Positions 9,329 to 17,642 of a stretch of DNA of 28,323 nucleotides are shown piece by piece. The notes under the pieces were generated by a model. It ran no database searches. It saw only the letters and a list, made by a program, of their open reading frames with translations, and was not told the DNA's origin. The position numbers and the translations under genes were made by a program. The stretch spans positions 1 through 28,323 of the forward strand of contig JAAWLY010000006.1 of NCBI GenBank assembly GCA_022798155.1, given 5' to 3'. The stretch's first letter is position 1. Every line of letters starts with the position of its first letter. This DNA is from Lawsonibacter sp. (lineage in GTDB: Bacteria; Bacillota; Clostridia; Oscillospirales; Oscillospiraceae).

Positions 9329-10714
9329 ATGGAAACAGTCCAAACCGGCCTGCACGAGGAGTGCGGCGTTTTCGGCATATATGACGGGGCAGGGGGCTGC
9401 GCACAGACCGCCTACTACGGCCTGTACGCCCTCCAGCACCGGGGCCAGGAGGCCTGCGGCATCGCCGCCATCAACAATAGAGAGCAGTCCTTTTACAAGG
9501 ACGTGGGCCTGGTCAGCGAGGTGTTCTCCAAGGACATCCTGAACCGGCTCAACGGCACCATGGCGGTGGGCCACGTCCGCTACGCCACCACTGGTGCAGG
9601 GGAGCGGGAAAACGCCCAGCCCCTGACCATCAAGTATGTGAAGGGCACTCTGGCTGTGGTTCACAACGGCAACCTGCTGGATGTAGACGCCCTGCGCCGC
9701 TCCTTTGAGTATAAGGGGGCCATCTTCCACACCACCAGCGACTCAGAGCTCATCGCCTACGCCATCGCCCAGGAGCGGCTGCGGTGCGCCAGCGTGGAGC
9801 AGGCGGTGGTCCGGGCCGCGGCCAGCCTGCGGGGGGCTTTCTCCCTGCTGGTCATGTCCCCCCAAAAGCTCATCGCCTGCCGGGACCCCTGGGGCTTCCG
9901 CCCCCTGTGCATGGGCCGGAAGGGAGACACGGTGCTCTTCGCCTCTGAGTCCTGCGCTATCCAGGCGGTGGGAGGCACGGTGGAGCGGGAGCTGGACCCC
10001 GGCGAGGTGGTGGTGGTCCAGGACGGCCAGGTGCGCTCCCTCCGGGACAACTGCCGGGGTATGTCCCACCTGTGCGTCTTTGAGTATATCTACTTTGCCC
10101 GCCCCGACTCGGTGATCGCCGGGCAGTCGGTCCACCGGGCGCGGGTGAACGCCGGCCGCCTGCTGGCCCGCCAGGCCCCGGTGGAGGCCGACCTGGTGGT
10201 GGGGGTGCCTGACTCGGGACTGGACGCCGCCCGGGGATATTCCCTGGAGAGCGGCATCCCCAACGGCATGGGTTTTGTAAAAAACCGGTATGTGGGCCGC
10301 ACCTTCATCACCCCCGACCAGCAAAGCCGGGAACAGGCGGTACGCATCAAGCTGTCCGCCCTGACCAGCGAGGTGGCGGGTAAGCGGGTGGTGATGGTGG
10401 ACGACTCCATTGTCCGGGGCACCACCTGCCGTCAGATTGTGGACCTGCTCCGAGAAGCGGGGGCGGCACAGGTCCACATGCGCATCTCCGCGCCCCCCTT
10501 CATCGCCCCCTGCTACTTCGGTACCGACATCCCGGACCGGGAGAAGCTCATCGCCTGCCATCACTCGCCGGGGGAGATCCAGGCGCTGGCCGGGGCGGAC
10601 AGCCTGGCCTATCTCTCCCTGGAAAATTTGCAAAGGCTGGCCCCCGACGCCCAATGCGGCTTCTGCGACGGCTGCTTTACCGGGAAGTACCCCATAGAAA
10701 ACGTTCCAATCTGA
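9329..10714 (+). CDS. purF: Amidophosphoribosyltransferase PurF (Fe-S type)
   Basis: This 461-residue enzyme makes 5-phosphoribosylamine from PRPP and glutamine, the committed step of purine synthesis. The N-terminal class II glutaminase domain has its nucleophile at C12 behind an 11-residue propeptide, as in self-processing PurF. The phosphoribosyltransferase domain carries the PRPP loop VVMVDDSIVRGTT (354-366). Cysteines C249 (HLCVFEYIYF), C395 (APCYFGTD) and the CGFC pair C443/C446 match the positions that bind the 4Fe-4S cluster in Bacillus subtilis PurF, so this is the oxygen-sensitive type. The ATG at 9329 has GGAGG 7 bases upstream; an upstream in-frame TTG at 9302 lies in the leader hairpin and is not used. 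A terminator follows at once, so purF is monocistronic here, away from other pur genes. Confidence 0.97.
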   Translation: METVQTGLHEECGVFGIYDGAGGCAQTAYYGLYALQHRGQEACGIAAINNREQSFYKDVGLVSEVFSKDILNRLNGTMAVGHVRYATTGAGERENAQPLTIKYVKGTLAVVHNGNLLDVDALRRSFEYKGAIFHTTSDSELIAYAIAQERLRCASVEQAVVRAAASLRGAFSLLVMSPQKLIACRDPWGFRPLCMGRKGDTVLFASESCAIQAVGGTVERELDPGEVVVVQDGQVRSLRDNCRGMSHLCVFEYIYFARPDSVIAGQSVHRARVNAGRLLARQAPVEADLVVGVPDSGLDAARGYSLESGIPNGMGFVKNRYVGRTFITPDQQSREQAVRIKLSALTSEVAGKRVVMVDDSIVRGTTCRQIVDLLREAGAAQVHMRISAPPFIAPCYFGTDIPDREKLIACHHSPGEIQALAGADSLAYLSLENLQRLAPDAQCGFCDGCFTGKYPIENVPI

Positions 10715-10716
10715 TC

Positions 10717-10743
10717 AAAACCGCCCTCCACGGGGCGGTTTTT
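10717..10743 (+). terminator. Intrinsic terminator after purF
   Basis: AAAACCGCCC (10717-10726) pairs with GGGCGGTTTT (10733-10742) around a 6-base loop. The pairing T stretch continues as TTTTTC. It begins 3 bp after the purF stop codon. Confidence 0.88.
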
Positions 10744-10758
10744 CTGTCCTCTTCCCCC

Positions 10759-10792
10759 TTGCAACTCCCCTTAAAAAGGGGTATAATACCCC
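10759..10792 (+). promoter_or_regulatory. purA promoter with two overlapping palindromes
   Basis: TTGCAA (10759-10764), a 17-bp spacer and a perfect TATAAT (10782-10787). The spacer contains the inverted repeat CCCCTT-aaa-AAGGGG (10767-10781). This shares its GGGG with a second palindrome, GGGGTAT-a-ATACCCC (10778-10792), which covers the -10 box. The promoter is clear; the palindromes look like an operator or a structured start site, but no known PurR box is seen. Confidence 0.8.
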
Positions 10793-10859
10793 CGTTACGG
10801 GAGGCCCGGAAAAGGCAAACCCTCTGCGGCTGCGAATCCCGGGCTCCGGAGGTAACAAT

Positions 10860-12152
10860 ATGGTAAAAGCGATTGTAGGCGCCAACTGGGGCGACGAGGG
10901 CAAGGGCAAGATCACCGATATGCTTGCCAGTCAGTCCGATGTGGTCATCCGCTTCCAGGGGGGCGCCAACGCCGGCCACACCATCATCAATGACTATGGC
11001 CGGTTTGCCCTGCACACCCTGCCTTCCGGGGTGTTCTATCCCCACATCACCAATGTCATCGGCAACGGCGTGGCCCTGGACATCGGCAAGCTGGCGGCAG
11101 AGCTGGAGGAGGTCACATCCCAGGGGGTGCCCGCCCCCAAGCTGATCGTCTCCGACCGGGCCCAGCTGCTCATGCCCTACCACATCCTCCAGGACACCTA
11201 TGAGGAGGCCCGCCTGGGAGGACGCGCCTTTGGCTCCACCAAAAGCGGCATTGCCCCCTTCTACTCCGACAAATACGCCAAAACGGGCATCCAGGTGTGC
11301 GACCTGTTTGCGGAGGACATCCTGCGGGAGCGGGTTGCCGCCGCCGTAGAGCTGAAAAATGTCCTCTTCCAGCACCTGTACCACCAGCCCAAGGTGAGCG
11401 CGGACGAGATCATAGCCCGGCTGCTGGAGCTGCGGGAGCGCATCCGCCCCTATGTGGGCGACACGGTGGCCTTTGTCCACCGGGCGCTGGCCGAGGGCAA
11501 GACCATCCTTCTGGAGGGCCAGCTGGGCTCTATGAAGGACCCCGACTTGGGCATCTTCCCTATGACCACCTCCTCCCACACCCTGGCTGGCTACGGCTGT
11601 GTGGGGGCCTCTGTCCCCCCCACCGCCATCGAAGACGTGATCTGTGTCACTAAGGCATACTCCTCCTGCGTGGGGTCCAGTACCGAGCCCTTTGTCAGCG
11701 AGGTCACCGGCAGCGCCGGCGACGAGCTGCGCCGCCGGGGGGGCGACAAGGGGGAGTTCGGCGCCACCACCGGACGGCCCCGCCGGGTGGGCTGGTTCGA
11801 CACGGTAGCCACCAAATATGGCTGCATGGTCCAGGGGGCCACCCAGGTGGCCCTGACCTGTCTGGACGTGCTGGGCTATCTGGACGAGATCCCCGTCTGC
11901 ACCGGCTACGAGATTGACGGGGCCGTCACCGATATCTTCCCCACCACCCCCGCCCTGCTCCGGGGCAGGCCCGTCTTCGAAATGCTGTCCGGCTGGAAAT
12001 GCGATGTTCGGGGCTGCACCGATTACAACGCCCTCCCGGAAAATGCCCGCGCTTATGTGGACTTTCTGGAGGCCCGGATCGGCGTGCCCATCACCATGGT
12101 GTCCACCGGCCCCAAGCGGGAGGAGATGGCCCGCCGGACGCCAAAGCTGTAA
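10860..12152 (+). CDS. purA: Adenylosuccinate synthetase PurA
   Basis: This 430-residue enzyme joins IMP and aspartate with GTP to form adenylosuccinate, the first step from IMP to AMP. The N-terminal P-loop GDEGKGK (11-17) contains catalytic D12, and GGANAGHT supplies catalytic H40, corresponding to D13 and H41 of the E. coli enzyme. The length is normal. The ATG at 10860 has GGAGG 8 bases upstream. It has its own promoter although purF lies just upstream, so the two purine genes are neighbours but separated by a terminator. No obvious terminator follows in the 76 bp before the next gene; GGACC/GGTCC makes only a weak hairpin there. Confidence 0.97.
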   Translation: MVKAIVGANWGDEGKGKITDMLASQSDVVIRFQGGANAGHTIINDYGRFALHTLPSGVFYPHITNVIGNGVALDIGKLAAELEEVTSQGVPAPKLIVSDRAQLLMPYHILQDTYEEARLGGRAFGSTKSGIAPFYSDKYAKTGIQVCDLFAEDILRERVAAAVELKNVLFQHLYHQPKVSADEIIARLLELRERIRPYVGDTVAFVHRALAEGKTILLEGQLGSMKDPDLGIFPMTTSSHTLAGYGCVGASVPPTAIEDVICVTKAYSSCVGSSTEPFVSEVTGSAGDELRRRGGDKGEFGATTGRPRRVGWFDTVATKYGCMVQGATQVALTCLDVLGYLDEIPVCTGYEIDGAVTDIFPTTPALLRGRPVFEMLSGWKCDVRGCTDYNALPENARAYVDFLEARIGVPITMVSTGPKREEMARRTPKL

Positions 12153-12228
12153 GCCCGTTTGCAGGCGGACCACGGGCGGTCCTTCCCCAAAACACTTTTC
12201 CTGATTACGAGCCACAAAGGAGAACACC

Positions 12229-14094
12229 ATGAAAAAGCTGCTTTCATCCCTGTTAGCCCTGAGTCTGACCCTGTCCCTTGCTCTGGTCCCGGCCTCCGCT
12301 CTGGAGCTGGACCAGGCCAAAGAGCTGCTGGCCGACCTCTATGTAGACGGCGTTTCCGACGAGATCCTGGCCCTGGACTCCCTGGACGCCATCCTGGAGG
12401 CCATCGGCGACCCATACACCTTCTATATGACCCCCGAGCAGTACACCGCCTTCAACCAGTCGGTAAACGGCCAGACAGTGGTGGGCATCGGCGCCACGGC
12501 GGAGCTGGCCTATGACGGGGGTTACCGCATTCTGTCCGTCCTGCCCAACTCCCCCGCCTTGGAGGCTGGCATTCAGCCTGGCGACATCATCGTGGCGGTG
12601 GACGGGGTGGCCGCTGCCCCAGAAGTGCCCCCCCAGAATCTGATTGCCGGCGAGGCGGGCACCCCCCTCACCCTCACTTTAAACCGGGGTGGGCAGACCC
12701 TTGAGCTCCGCCTGGTCCGCCGGGCAGTGGAGATTCCCATTGTCACCTATGAGCTGAAGGGGAGCGCCGGCTATATCGACTGCATCAGCTTTGGCGACTC
12801 CACCGCCGCCAGCGTTCAGGAGGCTGTCACCGCTATGAACGACCATGCCTCGGTGTGGATTATGGATCTGCGCTCCAATCCCGGCGGAGACAGCGGGGCC
12901 ACCGCCGACAGCGCCAGCCTCTTTGTGGGCCAGGGAGATATGCTCTACTTCCGGGACGGCTCCGGCAGACACTACCGCGACCCCGCCCCCCGCTATACCG
13001 ACCAGACCGACAAGCCGGTAATCATCCTGACCAGCGAGCACTCCGCCAGCGGCTCCGAGCTGTTCTCCGGCGACATCCGGGCCTACAGCGGCGGTATCGC
13101 CCTGGGCCAGCGCACCTTTGGCAAGGGCACCGCCCAGCTGGTGCTCAACGCCATCAACTGCCAGTATATGGTGGGCGGCGAGGCCATGAAAATTACCGCC
13201 TACCGCTTCTTCGCCCCCGACGGGGCAACCAACCACATCGTTGGCATCCTGCCCACCCTGCTCATCTCCCCGGAGAACACCGAGGCCGCCGCCCTGCTGC
13301 TGTCCTGCGCCCCCTCCAGCCATCCGGAGAACCATCTGAAAATCGACCTGGCCGGACAGACCTTCTATGTCAACCTCTCTGAGGCCCTGAAGGAGGAAAA
13401 CCGTCCCGCCCTCACCGAACTGCTGGAGGCCCTGCCCCCCTCCGCCCAGCTGCGCTACAGCACCGGGCAGAACTGGGACGACTGTCCGGCCATCGCCCCC
13501 GCCGCTCTGGCCCATCATCTGGTCATCCCCTTCACCGCCCGCACCCTCTCCGACGCCGAAGACAGTGAGTACGCCTGGGAGATCGACACCCTGACCACCT
13601 ACGGCCTGCTCAGCGGTTATGACGACGGCCTGTTTCACCCCGCCGACACCGTCACCCGGGCCCAGTTCTGCGCCATGGCAGCCGCCGCTCTGGACCTCCC
13701 TGACGGCAAGCCCGGCCAGTTCCCTGACGTGAAGGAGGGGGCCTGGTACGCCGGGGCCGTGTCCGCCATGGCGGATATGGGCTTCATCTCCGGCTACGCC
13801 AACGGCAATTTCGGCCCTGGCGACACTATCACCTATCAGGAGATGGTGTCCATCCTGAACAAGGTCGCCATCTGGGCCAGCATGGACGGCTATTACCTGG
13901 GTCAGGATGCCCTCACCCTTCAGGACGCCCTCACCTATAGCGACTACTCCTCCTGGGCCCAGGCCGCCGCCCGGAACCTGGACCAGCTGGAGTCTCTGCT
14001 GGAGGACGTCTCCCCCAAGGACCCCGGCACCCGCGAGGTGGCCGCCGCCACCCTCTGCCGCCTGATGCAGAATATCCACCTGATTTGGGGGTAA
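12229..14094 (+). CDS. Secreted S41 (CtpA-like) serine protease with SLH domains
   Basis: This 621-residue protein has a signal peptide (KK followed by a Leu-rich stretch, likely cut after ASA at about residue 24). A PDZ-like domain follows (about 80-165, VLPNSPALEAGIQPGDIIVAVDG), then an S41 tail-specific protease domain (about 170-345). The nucleophile S274 lies in SEHSASGSELFSG, and the general-base lysine K299 in FGKG lies 25 residues later, as in E. coli Prc (S430/K455). The C terminus carries two good S-layer-homology domains (about 441-492 and 496-548, GLLSGYDDGLFHPADTVTRAQF and GFISGYANGNFGPGDTIT) and a degenerate third (about 560-618). The enzyme is therefore probably anchored to the cell wall and cleaves exported proteins. 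ATG with AAAGGAG 7 bases upstream. Its substrate is unknown. Confidence 0.9.
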   Translation: MKKLLSSLLALSLTLSLALVPASALELDQAKELLADLYVDGVSDEILALDSLDAILEAIGDPYTFYMTPEQYTAFNQSVNGQTVVGIGATAELAYDGGYRILSVLPNSPALEAGIQPGDIIVAVDGVAAAPEVPPQNLIAGEAGTPLTLTLNRGGQTLELRLVRRAVEIPIVTYELKGSAGYIDCISFGDSTAASVQEAVTAMNDHASVWIMDLRSNPGGDSGATADSASLFVGQGDMLYFRDGSGRHYRDPAPRYTDQTDKPVIILTSEHSASGSELFSGDIRAYSGGIALGQRTFGKGTAQLVLNAINCQYMVGGEAMKITAYRFFAPDGATNHIVGILPTLLISPENTEAAALLLSCAPSSHPENHLKIDLAGQTFYVNLSEALKEENRPALTELLEALPPSAQLRYSTGQNWDDCPAIAPAALAHHLVIPFTARTLSDAEDSEYAWEIDTLTTYGLLSGYDDGLFHPADTVTRAQFCAMAAAALDLPDGKPGQFPDVKEGAWYAGAVSAMADMGFISGYANGNFGPGDTITYQEMVSILNKVAIWASMDGYYLGQDALTLQDALTYSDYSSWAQAAARNLDQLESLLEDVSPKDPGTREVAAATLCRLMQNIHLIWG

Positions 14095-14145
14095 ACCGCT
14101 CCCCTTTATGGGGAAGGCAATTATAAAAGAAAGGACCTGACAAAA

Positions 14146-15267
14146 TTGACCAAGATCGACATTATTTCCGGATTTTTAGGGGCGGGCAAAACCACCCTCA
14201 TCAAGAAGCTGCTGGACGAGAGTTTCAAGGGTGAAAAAATCGTTCTCATCGAAAACGAATTCGGCGAGATCGGCATTGACGGCGGCTTTTTGAAGGACGC
14301 CGGCGTAGAGATCACCGAGATGAATTCCGGCTGCATCTGCTGCTCCCTGGTGGGCGACTTCGGCGACGCCATGAAGCGGGTACTGGAGCAGTTCGCCCCT
14401 GACCGTATTGTCATTGAGCCCTCCGGGGTGGGCAAGCTGTCTGATGTGGTGGCCGCCGTCGAGCGCACCCAGGCCCAGGCCCCCGACCTCCATCTGAACA
14501 GCTTTGTCACCGTGGTGGACGCCGGCAAGGCCAAAGTGTATATGAAAAATTTTGGCGAGTTCTTCAACGACCAGGTGGAGCACGCCTGCGCCATTATCCT
14601 CTCCCGCACCCAGAAGATCGACCAGCATAAGCTGGACGCCGCCGTGGCTCTGCTCCGGGAGAAAAATCCCAAGGCCGCCATCCTGACCACCCCCTGGGAC
14701 CAGCTCACCGGGGCGCAGATTCTCTCCGCCATGGAGGGAGGCCACGACCTGGCCCATGAGCTGATGGAGGAGATTGAGCACGAGGACCACGATCACCATC
14801 ATCACCACCACGATCATGACCACTGTGACCACGATCATCATCACGACCACTGCGGCCACGACCATGCGCACGAGCATGAGCACGAGCACGAGCATCCTCA
14901 TGACCATGACCACGAACACCACCACGACCACGGCCCGGACTGCGACTGCGGCTGCCACGGCCATCACCACCATGACCACGACGCTGACGAGGTGTTCACC
15001 GCCTGGGGCCGCGAGACGGCCCGGAAATACAGTCGGGAGGAGCTGCAGGAGGCCCTGTCCGCCCTGGCCATGACCGAGGATTACGGCATGGTCCTCCGGG
15101 CCAAGGGGATGGTGCCCTGCGAGGACGGGAGCACCTGGCTCCACTTCGACCTGACCCCGGAGGAGTTTGAGATCCGGGAGGGCGGGGCCGACTACACCGG
15201 ACGGCTGTGCGTCATCGGTTCTGAGCTGAAAGAGGAAGCGCTGGAAAAGCTGTTTTTGCTGGTATAA
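14146..15267 (+). CDS. G3E-family (CobW/COG0523) GTPase with His-rich metal linker
   Basis: This 373-residue protein is a G3E GTPase of the COG0523 group, proteins that deliver metals, commonly zinc, in a GTP-dependent way. It shows Walker A GFLGAGKTT (9-17), the metal-binding CICC motif (63-66), EPSGVG (91-96) and a C-terminal CobW-type domain (about 283-373). Between the domains lies a linker (212-278) with 35 His among 67 residues plus five Cys, a probable metal store or sensor. The usual NKxD guanine motif is replaced by LSRTQKID. Start is TTG at 14146, with AAAGGA upstream; no nearby ATG keeps Walker A. It lies 12 bp before a second G3E protein, so both are probably co-transcribed. The metal is inferred, not shown. 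Confidence 0.92.
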   Translation: MTKIDIISGFLGAGKTTLIKKLLDESFKGEKIVLIENEFGEIGIDGGFLKDAGVEITEMNSGCICCSLVGDFGDAMKRVLEQFAPDRIVIEPSGVGKLSDVVAAVERTQAQAPDLHLNSFVTVVDAGKAKVYMKNFGEFFNDQVEHACAIILSRTQKIDQHKLDAAVALLREKNPKAAILTTPWDQLTGAQILSAMEGGHDLAHELMEEIEHEDHDHHHHHHDHDHCDHDHHHDHCGHDHAHEHEHEHEHPHDHDHEHHHDHGPDCDCGCHGHHHHDHDADEVFTAWGRETARKYSREELQEALSALAMTEDYGMVLRAKGMVPCEDGSTWLHFDLTPEEFEIREGGADYTGRLCVIGSELKEEALEKLFLLV

Positions 15268-15279
15268 GAGGTGAAACAA

Positions 15280-16227
15280 ATGCCTGATTCCCGAATCCCG
15301 CTCTATCTGATTACCGGCTTTCTGGACGCTGGTAAGACCACCCTGCTGTCTGATACGCTGAATATGGACTACTTCAATGACGGGCAGCGGACGGTGCTGC
15401 TGCGGTGCGAGGACGGCGAGGAGGAGTACGACCCCCAGTTCCTCTCCCACCGCAACTGCCGCCTGATCCCCATCGAGGACCAGACACAGCTGACCACTGA
15501 ATTTTTAAAAGAGGTTGACCGCCGCTACCAGCCCGAGCGGGTGCTGATGGAATACAACGGCATGTGGTCTGGCCAGCTTCTGGCCGAGCTGAAGCTGCCC
15601 CGCACCTGGGGACTGTACCAGGCCATCCATGTGGTGGACGGCTCCACCTTCGAGATGTATCTGAAAAACATGCAGTCCATGTTCATCGACCTGGTGTCCA
15701 ACGCGGACATGGTCCTGTTCAACCGCTGCACCGAGGACATGCCCCTGTCCGGCTGGAAGCGGTCGGTGCGGGCGGTAAACCGGATGTGTGAGATTGTCTT
15801 TGAGGACGACAAGGGCGAGGAGCTGGAGGTGGAGGACATCCTCCCCTACTCCCTGGAACAGGAGCACATCACCCTGGAGGACGCCGACTACGGCATCTGG
15901 TATCTGGACATCCAGGAGCACCCAGACCGTTACGTGGGCAAGACCATCACCTACAAGGCCCAGGCTATGACCGGTATGAAGCTGCCCAAGGGCTCCTTTG
16001 TCCCCGGGCGCAACGCCATGACCTGCTGCGTAGAGGATATCCGCTTTTTCGGCTTCCTGTGCAAGTATGACAAGGCCCGTTCCCTGCGCAAGGGAGAGTG
16101 GATCACCGTCACCGCCCAGATCAAGTGGGAGCACGCCGATGTCTACGAGGACGATGGAGTAGTGCTCTACGCCCAGTCGGTGGAAAAAGCGGAAGCCCCC
16201 GAGGACCCGCTGGTATATTTCAGATAG
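15280..16227 (+). CDS. G3E GTPase fused to a YcgQ-like DUF1980 domain
   Basis: This 315-residue protein has two parts. The N-terminal part (about 6-190) is a CobW-like GTPase with Walker A GFLDAGKTT (13-21). The CxCC motif of its neighbour is absent (LLRCEDGEEEYD stands there) and EPSG is altered to MEYNGMW. The C-terminal part (about 217-313) matches the C-terminal domain of YcgQ/TIGR03943 (DUF1980) proteins: RYVGKTITYKA, RNAMTCCVEDIRFFGF with the conserved paired cysteines 249-250, GEWITVTAQI and EAPEDPLVYF. YcgQ normally pairs with a predicted permease (YcgR type), so a role in metal or small-ligand transport is inferred. I chose ATG 15280 (GAGGTG 6 bases upstream) over GTG 15271, which is itself part of the ribosome site. 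It ends at a strong terminator. Confidence 0.83.
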   Translation: MPDSRIPLYLITGFLDAGKTTLLSDTLNMDYFNDGQRTVLLRCEDGEEEYDPQFLSHRNCRLIPIEDQTQLTTEFLKEVDRRYQPERVLMEYNGMWSGQLLAELKLPRTWGLYQAIHVVDGSTFEMYLKNMQSMFIDLVSNADMVLFNRCTEDMPLSGWKRSVRAVNRMCEIVFEDDKGEELEVEDILPYSLEQEHITLEDADYGIWYLDIQEHPDRYVGKTITYKAQAMTGMKLPKGSFVPGRNAMTCCVEDIRFFGFLCKYDKARSLRKGEWITVTAQIKWEHADVYEDDGVVLYAQSVEKAEAPEDPLVYFR

Positions 16228-16232
16228 ATAGG

Positions 16233-16275
16233 AAGCAGCCCCCACGCCAGACGGCGTGGGGGCTGCTTTTGTCTT
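16233..16275 (+). terminator. Strong terminator between convergent genes
   Basis: AGCAGCCCCCACGCC (16234-16248) pairs perfectly over 15 bp with GGCGTGGGGGCTGCT (16253-16267) around a 4-base loop, followed by TTTTGTCTTTG. It lies between the end of the G3E pair and the end of the convergent antiporter, and probably stops both, though only the plus strand has a clear T-tract. Confidence 0.92.
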
Positions 16276-16290
16276 TGTGAAACCGGGGCC

Positions 16291-17472
16291 CTATGCCAGC
16301 TCCGGCCCTCTGCTGATGGCCAGCTTGAGCAGCACCGGCGTCAGCAGGGCGGAGCAGATCACCGCCAGGACGATGGCGGGGAGGATGGACGGGTCGATCA
16401 TCCCCGCATTGATCCCCCGCTGTGCCACCATCAGCGCCACCTCACTGCGGGCCACCATACCGATGCCCACCACCAGGGACTGGTGGCGGCTCATGCGGCA
16501 GGCCAGGCCGCCCAGGCCGCAGCCGACAATCTTGGACAGCACAGCCGCCGCCACCAGCAGCAGGGCAAACACCAGAATGCTGGAGTTCATCTCCCGCAGG
16601 TTGGTTTTCATGCCCACGCCGGCAAAAAACACCGGGGTAAACACCATGTAAGAGGTGATGGTAAACTTTTTGGCCACAAACTTCCGGGCCTTGGTCACGT
16701 TGCAGAGAATCAGTCCGGCAAAGTAGGCCCCGGTGATATCGGCCACACCGAACCATGCCTCTGAGCAGTAGGCCATCAGCAGGCAGAAGGCCAGCGACCA
16801 CACCGCCACCCGGCGGCTATGCCAGTGGTCCTCGGCCACAATGCTGAAAATCTTCCGGACCACCAGGCCCACCCCCAACACAAAGGCGAAAAACAGCACA
16901 ATGTGAACCAGCACCAGCACCGGGTCGGAGTCGCCGGAGCTGAAAGCGCTGAGGACGGACAGCACCACGATGCCGATGATGTCGTCGATGAGGGCGGCGC
17001 TGAGCAGAGTGGTGCCCGTCTTTGTTTTCAGCTTACCCATCTCGTTCAGGGTCTCCACCGTGATGGACACCGAGGTGGCCGAGAACACCGAGCCCATGAA
17101 GGCGGATTTCAGCAGGTTATAGGGGGTAAACTCCCCGCCGCAGAAAAAGGCAAAGTACAGCCCGCCGCACAGCAGCAAAGGCACAAACACCCCCAGCACC
17201 GCAATCACGCTGGCCTTGAACCCGGTCTCCTTCAGCTCCTTCATGTCGGTGTCGATGCCGGCGGTGAACATCAGCATGATGACGCCGATCTCCGCCGCCT
17301 TGACCAGAAAGTCGGTACTCTCCAGCACGCCAAACCCGCTGGGCCCCATGATAATGCCCGCCAGCAGCGCGCCCACCACCTGGGGCAGGTGGACATGCTC
17401 GGTCAGCAGGCCCAAAACCTTGGTGGACAGCAGGATAACGGCCAAAAGCAGCAAATAAGTATAGGATTCCAT
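16291..17472 (-). CDS. CPA2-family cation:proton antiporter (NapA/KefB type)
   Basis: This 393-residue membrane protein with about 12 hydrophobic segments belongs to the Na_H_Exchanger/CPA2 family. The hallmark AALIDDIIGIVVL contains D163-D164, the two-aspartate ion site of electrogenic Na+/H+ antiporters such as NapA. There is no C-terminal TrkA/RCK domain, unlike full-length KefB/KefC, so regulation by NAD or glutathione is unlikely. I chose ATG 17472 (GGAGGG 9 bases upstream) because the in-frame extension upstream covers its own promoter and is not membrane-like. It is monocistronic, divergent from polA and convergent with the G3E pair. It is the second Na+/H+ antiporter in this window. 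Confidence 0.9.
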   Translation of the reverse strand: MESYTYLLLLAVILLSTKVLGLLTEHVHLPQVVGALLAGIIMGPSGFGVLESTDFLVKAAEIGVIMLMFTAGIDTDMKELKETGFKASVIAVLGVFVPLLLCGGLYFAFFCGGEFTPYNLLKSAFMGSVFSATSVSITVETLNEMGKLKTKTGTTLLSAALIDDIIGIVVLSVLSAFSSGDSDPVLVLVHIVLFFAFVLGVGLVVRKIFSIVAEDHWHSRRVAVWSLAFCLLMAYCSEAWFGVADITGAYFAGLILCNVTKARKFVAKKFTITSYMVFTPVFFAGVGMKTNLREMNSSILVFALLLVAAAVLSKIVGCGLGGLACRMSRHQSLVVGIGMVARSEVALMVAQRGINAGMIDPSILPAIVLAVICSALLTPVLLKLAISRGPELA

Positions 17473-17524
17473 GATTTTCTTCCCTCCAAAGATCACCGCC
17501 CGGAGCATTTCCGGGCGTCCCTGT

Positions 17525-17552
17525 ATTATAGCAGACCGGTTCAGGAAGTCAA
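17525..17552 (-). promoter_or_regulatory. Sigma-A promoter of the CPA2 antiporter
   Basis: On the minus strand, TTGACT (17547-17552) and TATAAT (17525-17530) are separated by 16 bp. The leader contains a 7-bp hairpin GCCCGGA/TCCGGGC (17498-17516) with no T-tract. Confidence 0.8.
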
Positions 17553-17574
17553 TGGTCAAACTGACCGTTTTTTC

Positions 17575-17603
17575 TTGCCCAGGCACCCAAAAGCTGGTAT
17601 ACT
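17575..17603 (+). promoter_or_regulatory. Likely polA promoter with extended -10
   Basis: TTGCCC (17575-17580), a 17-bp spacer and TATACT (17598-17603), preceded by TGG so that it reads as an extended -10. A second -10-like TATAAT overlaps (17603-17608). Initiation near 17612 excludes the longer in-frame start at 17610 and supports ATG 17643. Confidence 0.65.
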
Positions 17604-17642
17604 ATAATATTGAGATTTTATGTACTGAGGGAGACATCCGCT

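Noticed and set aside
10677..14079. Long minus-strand frames opposite purA and the S41 protease
   Set aside because: Low-complexity Gly/Ala/Val-rich translations that shadow confident genes.
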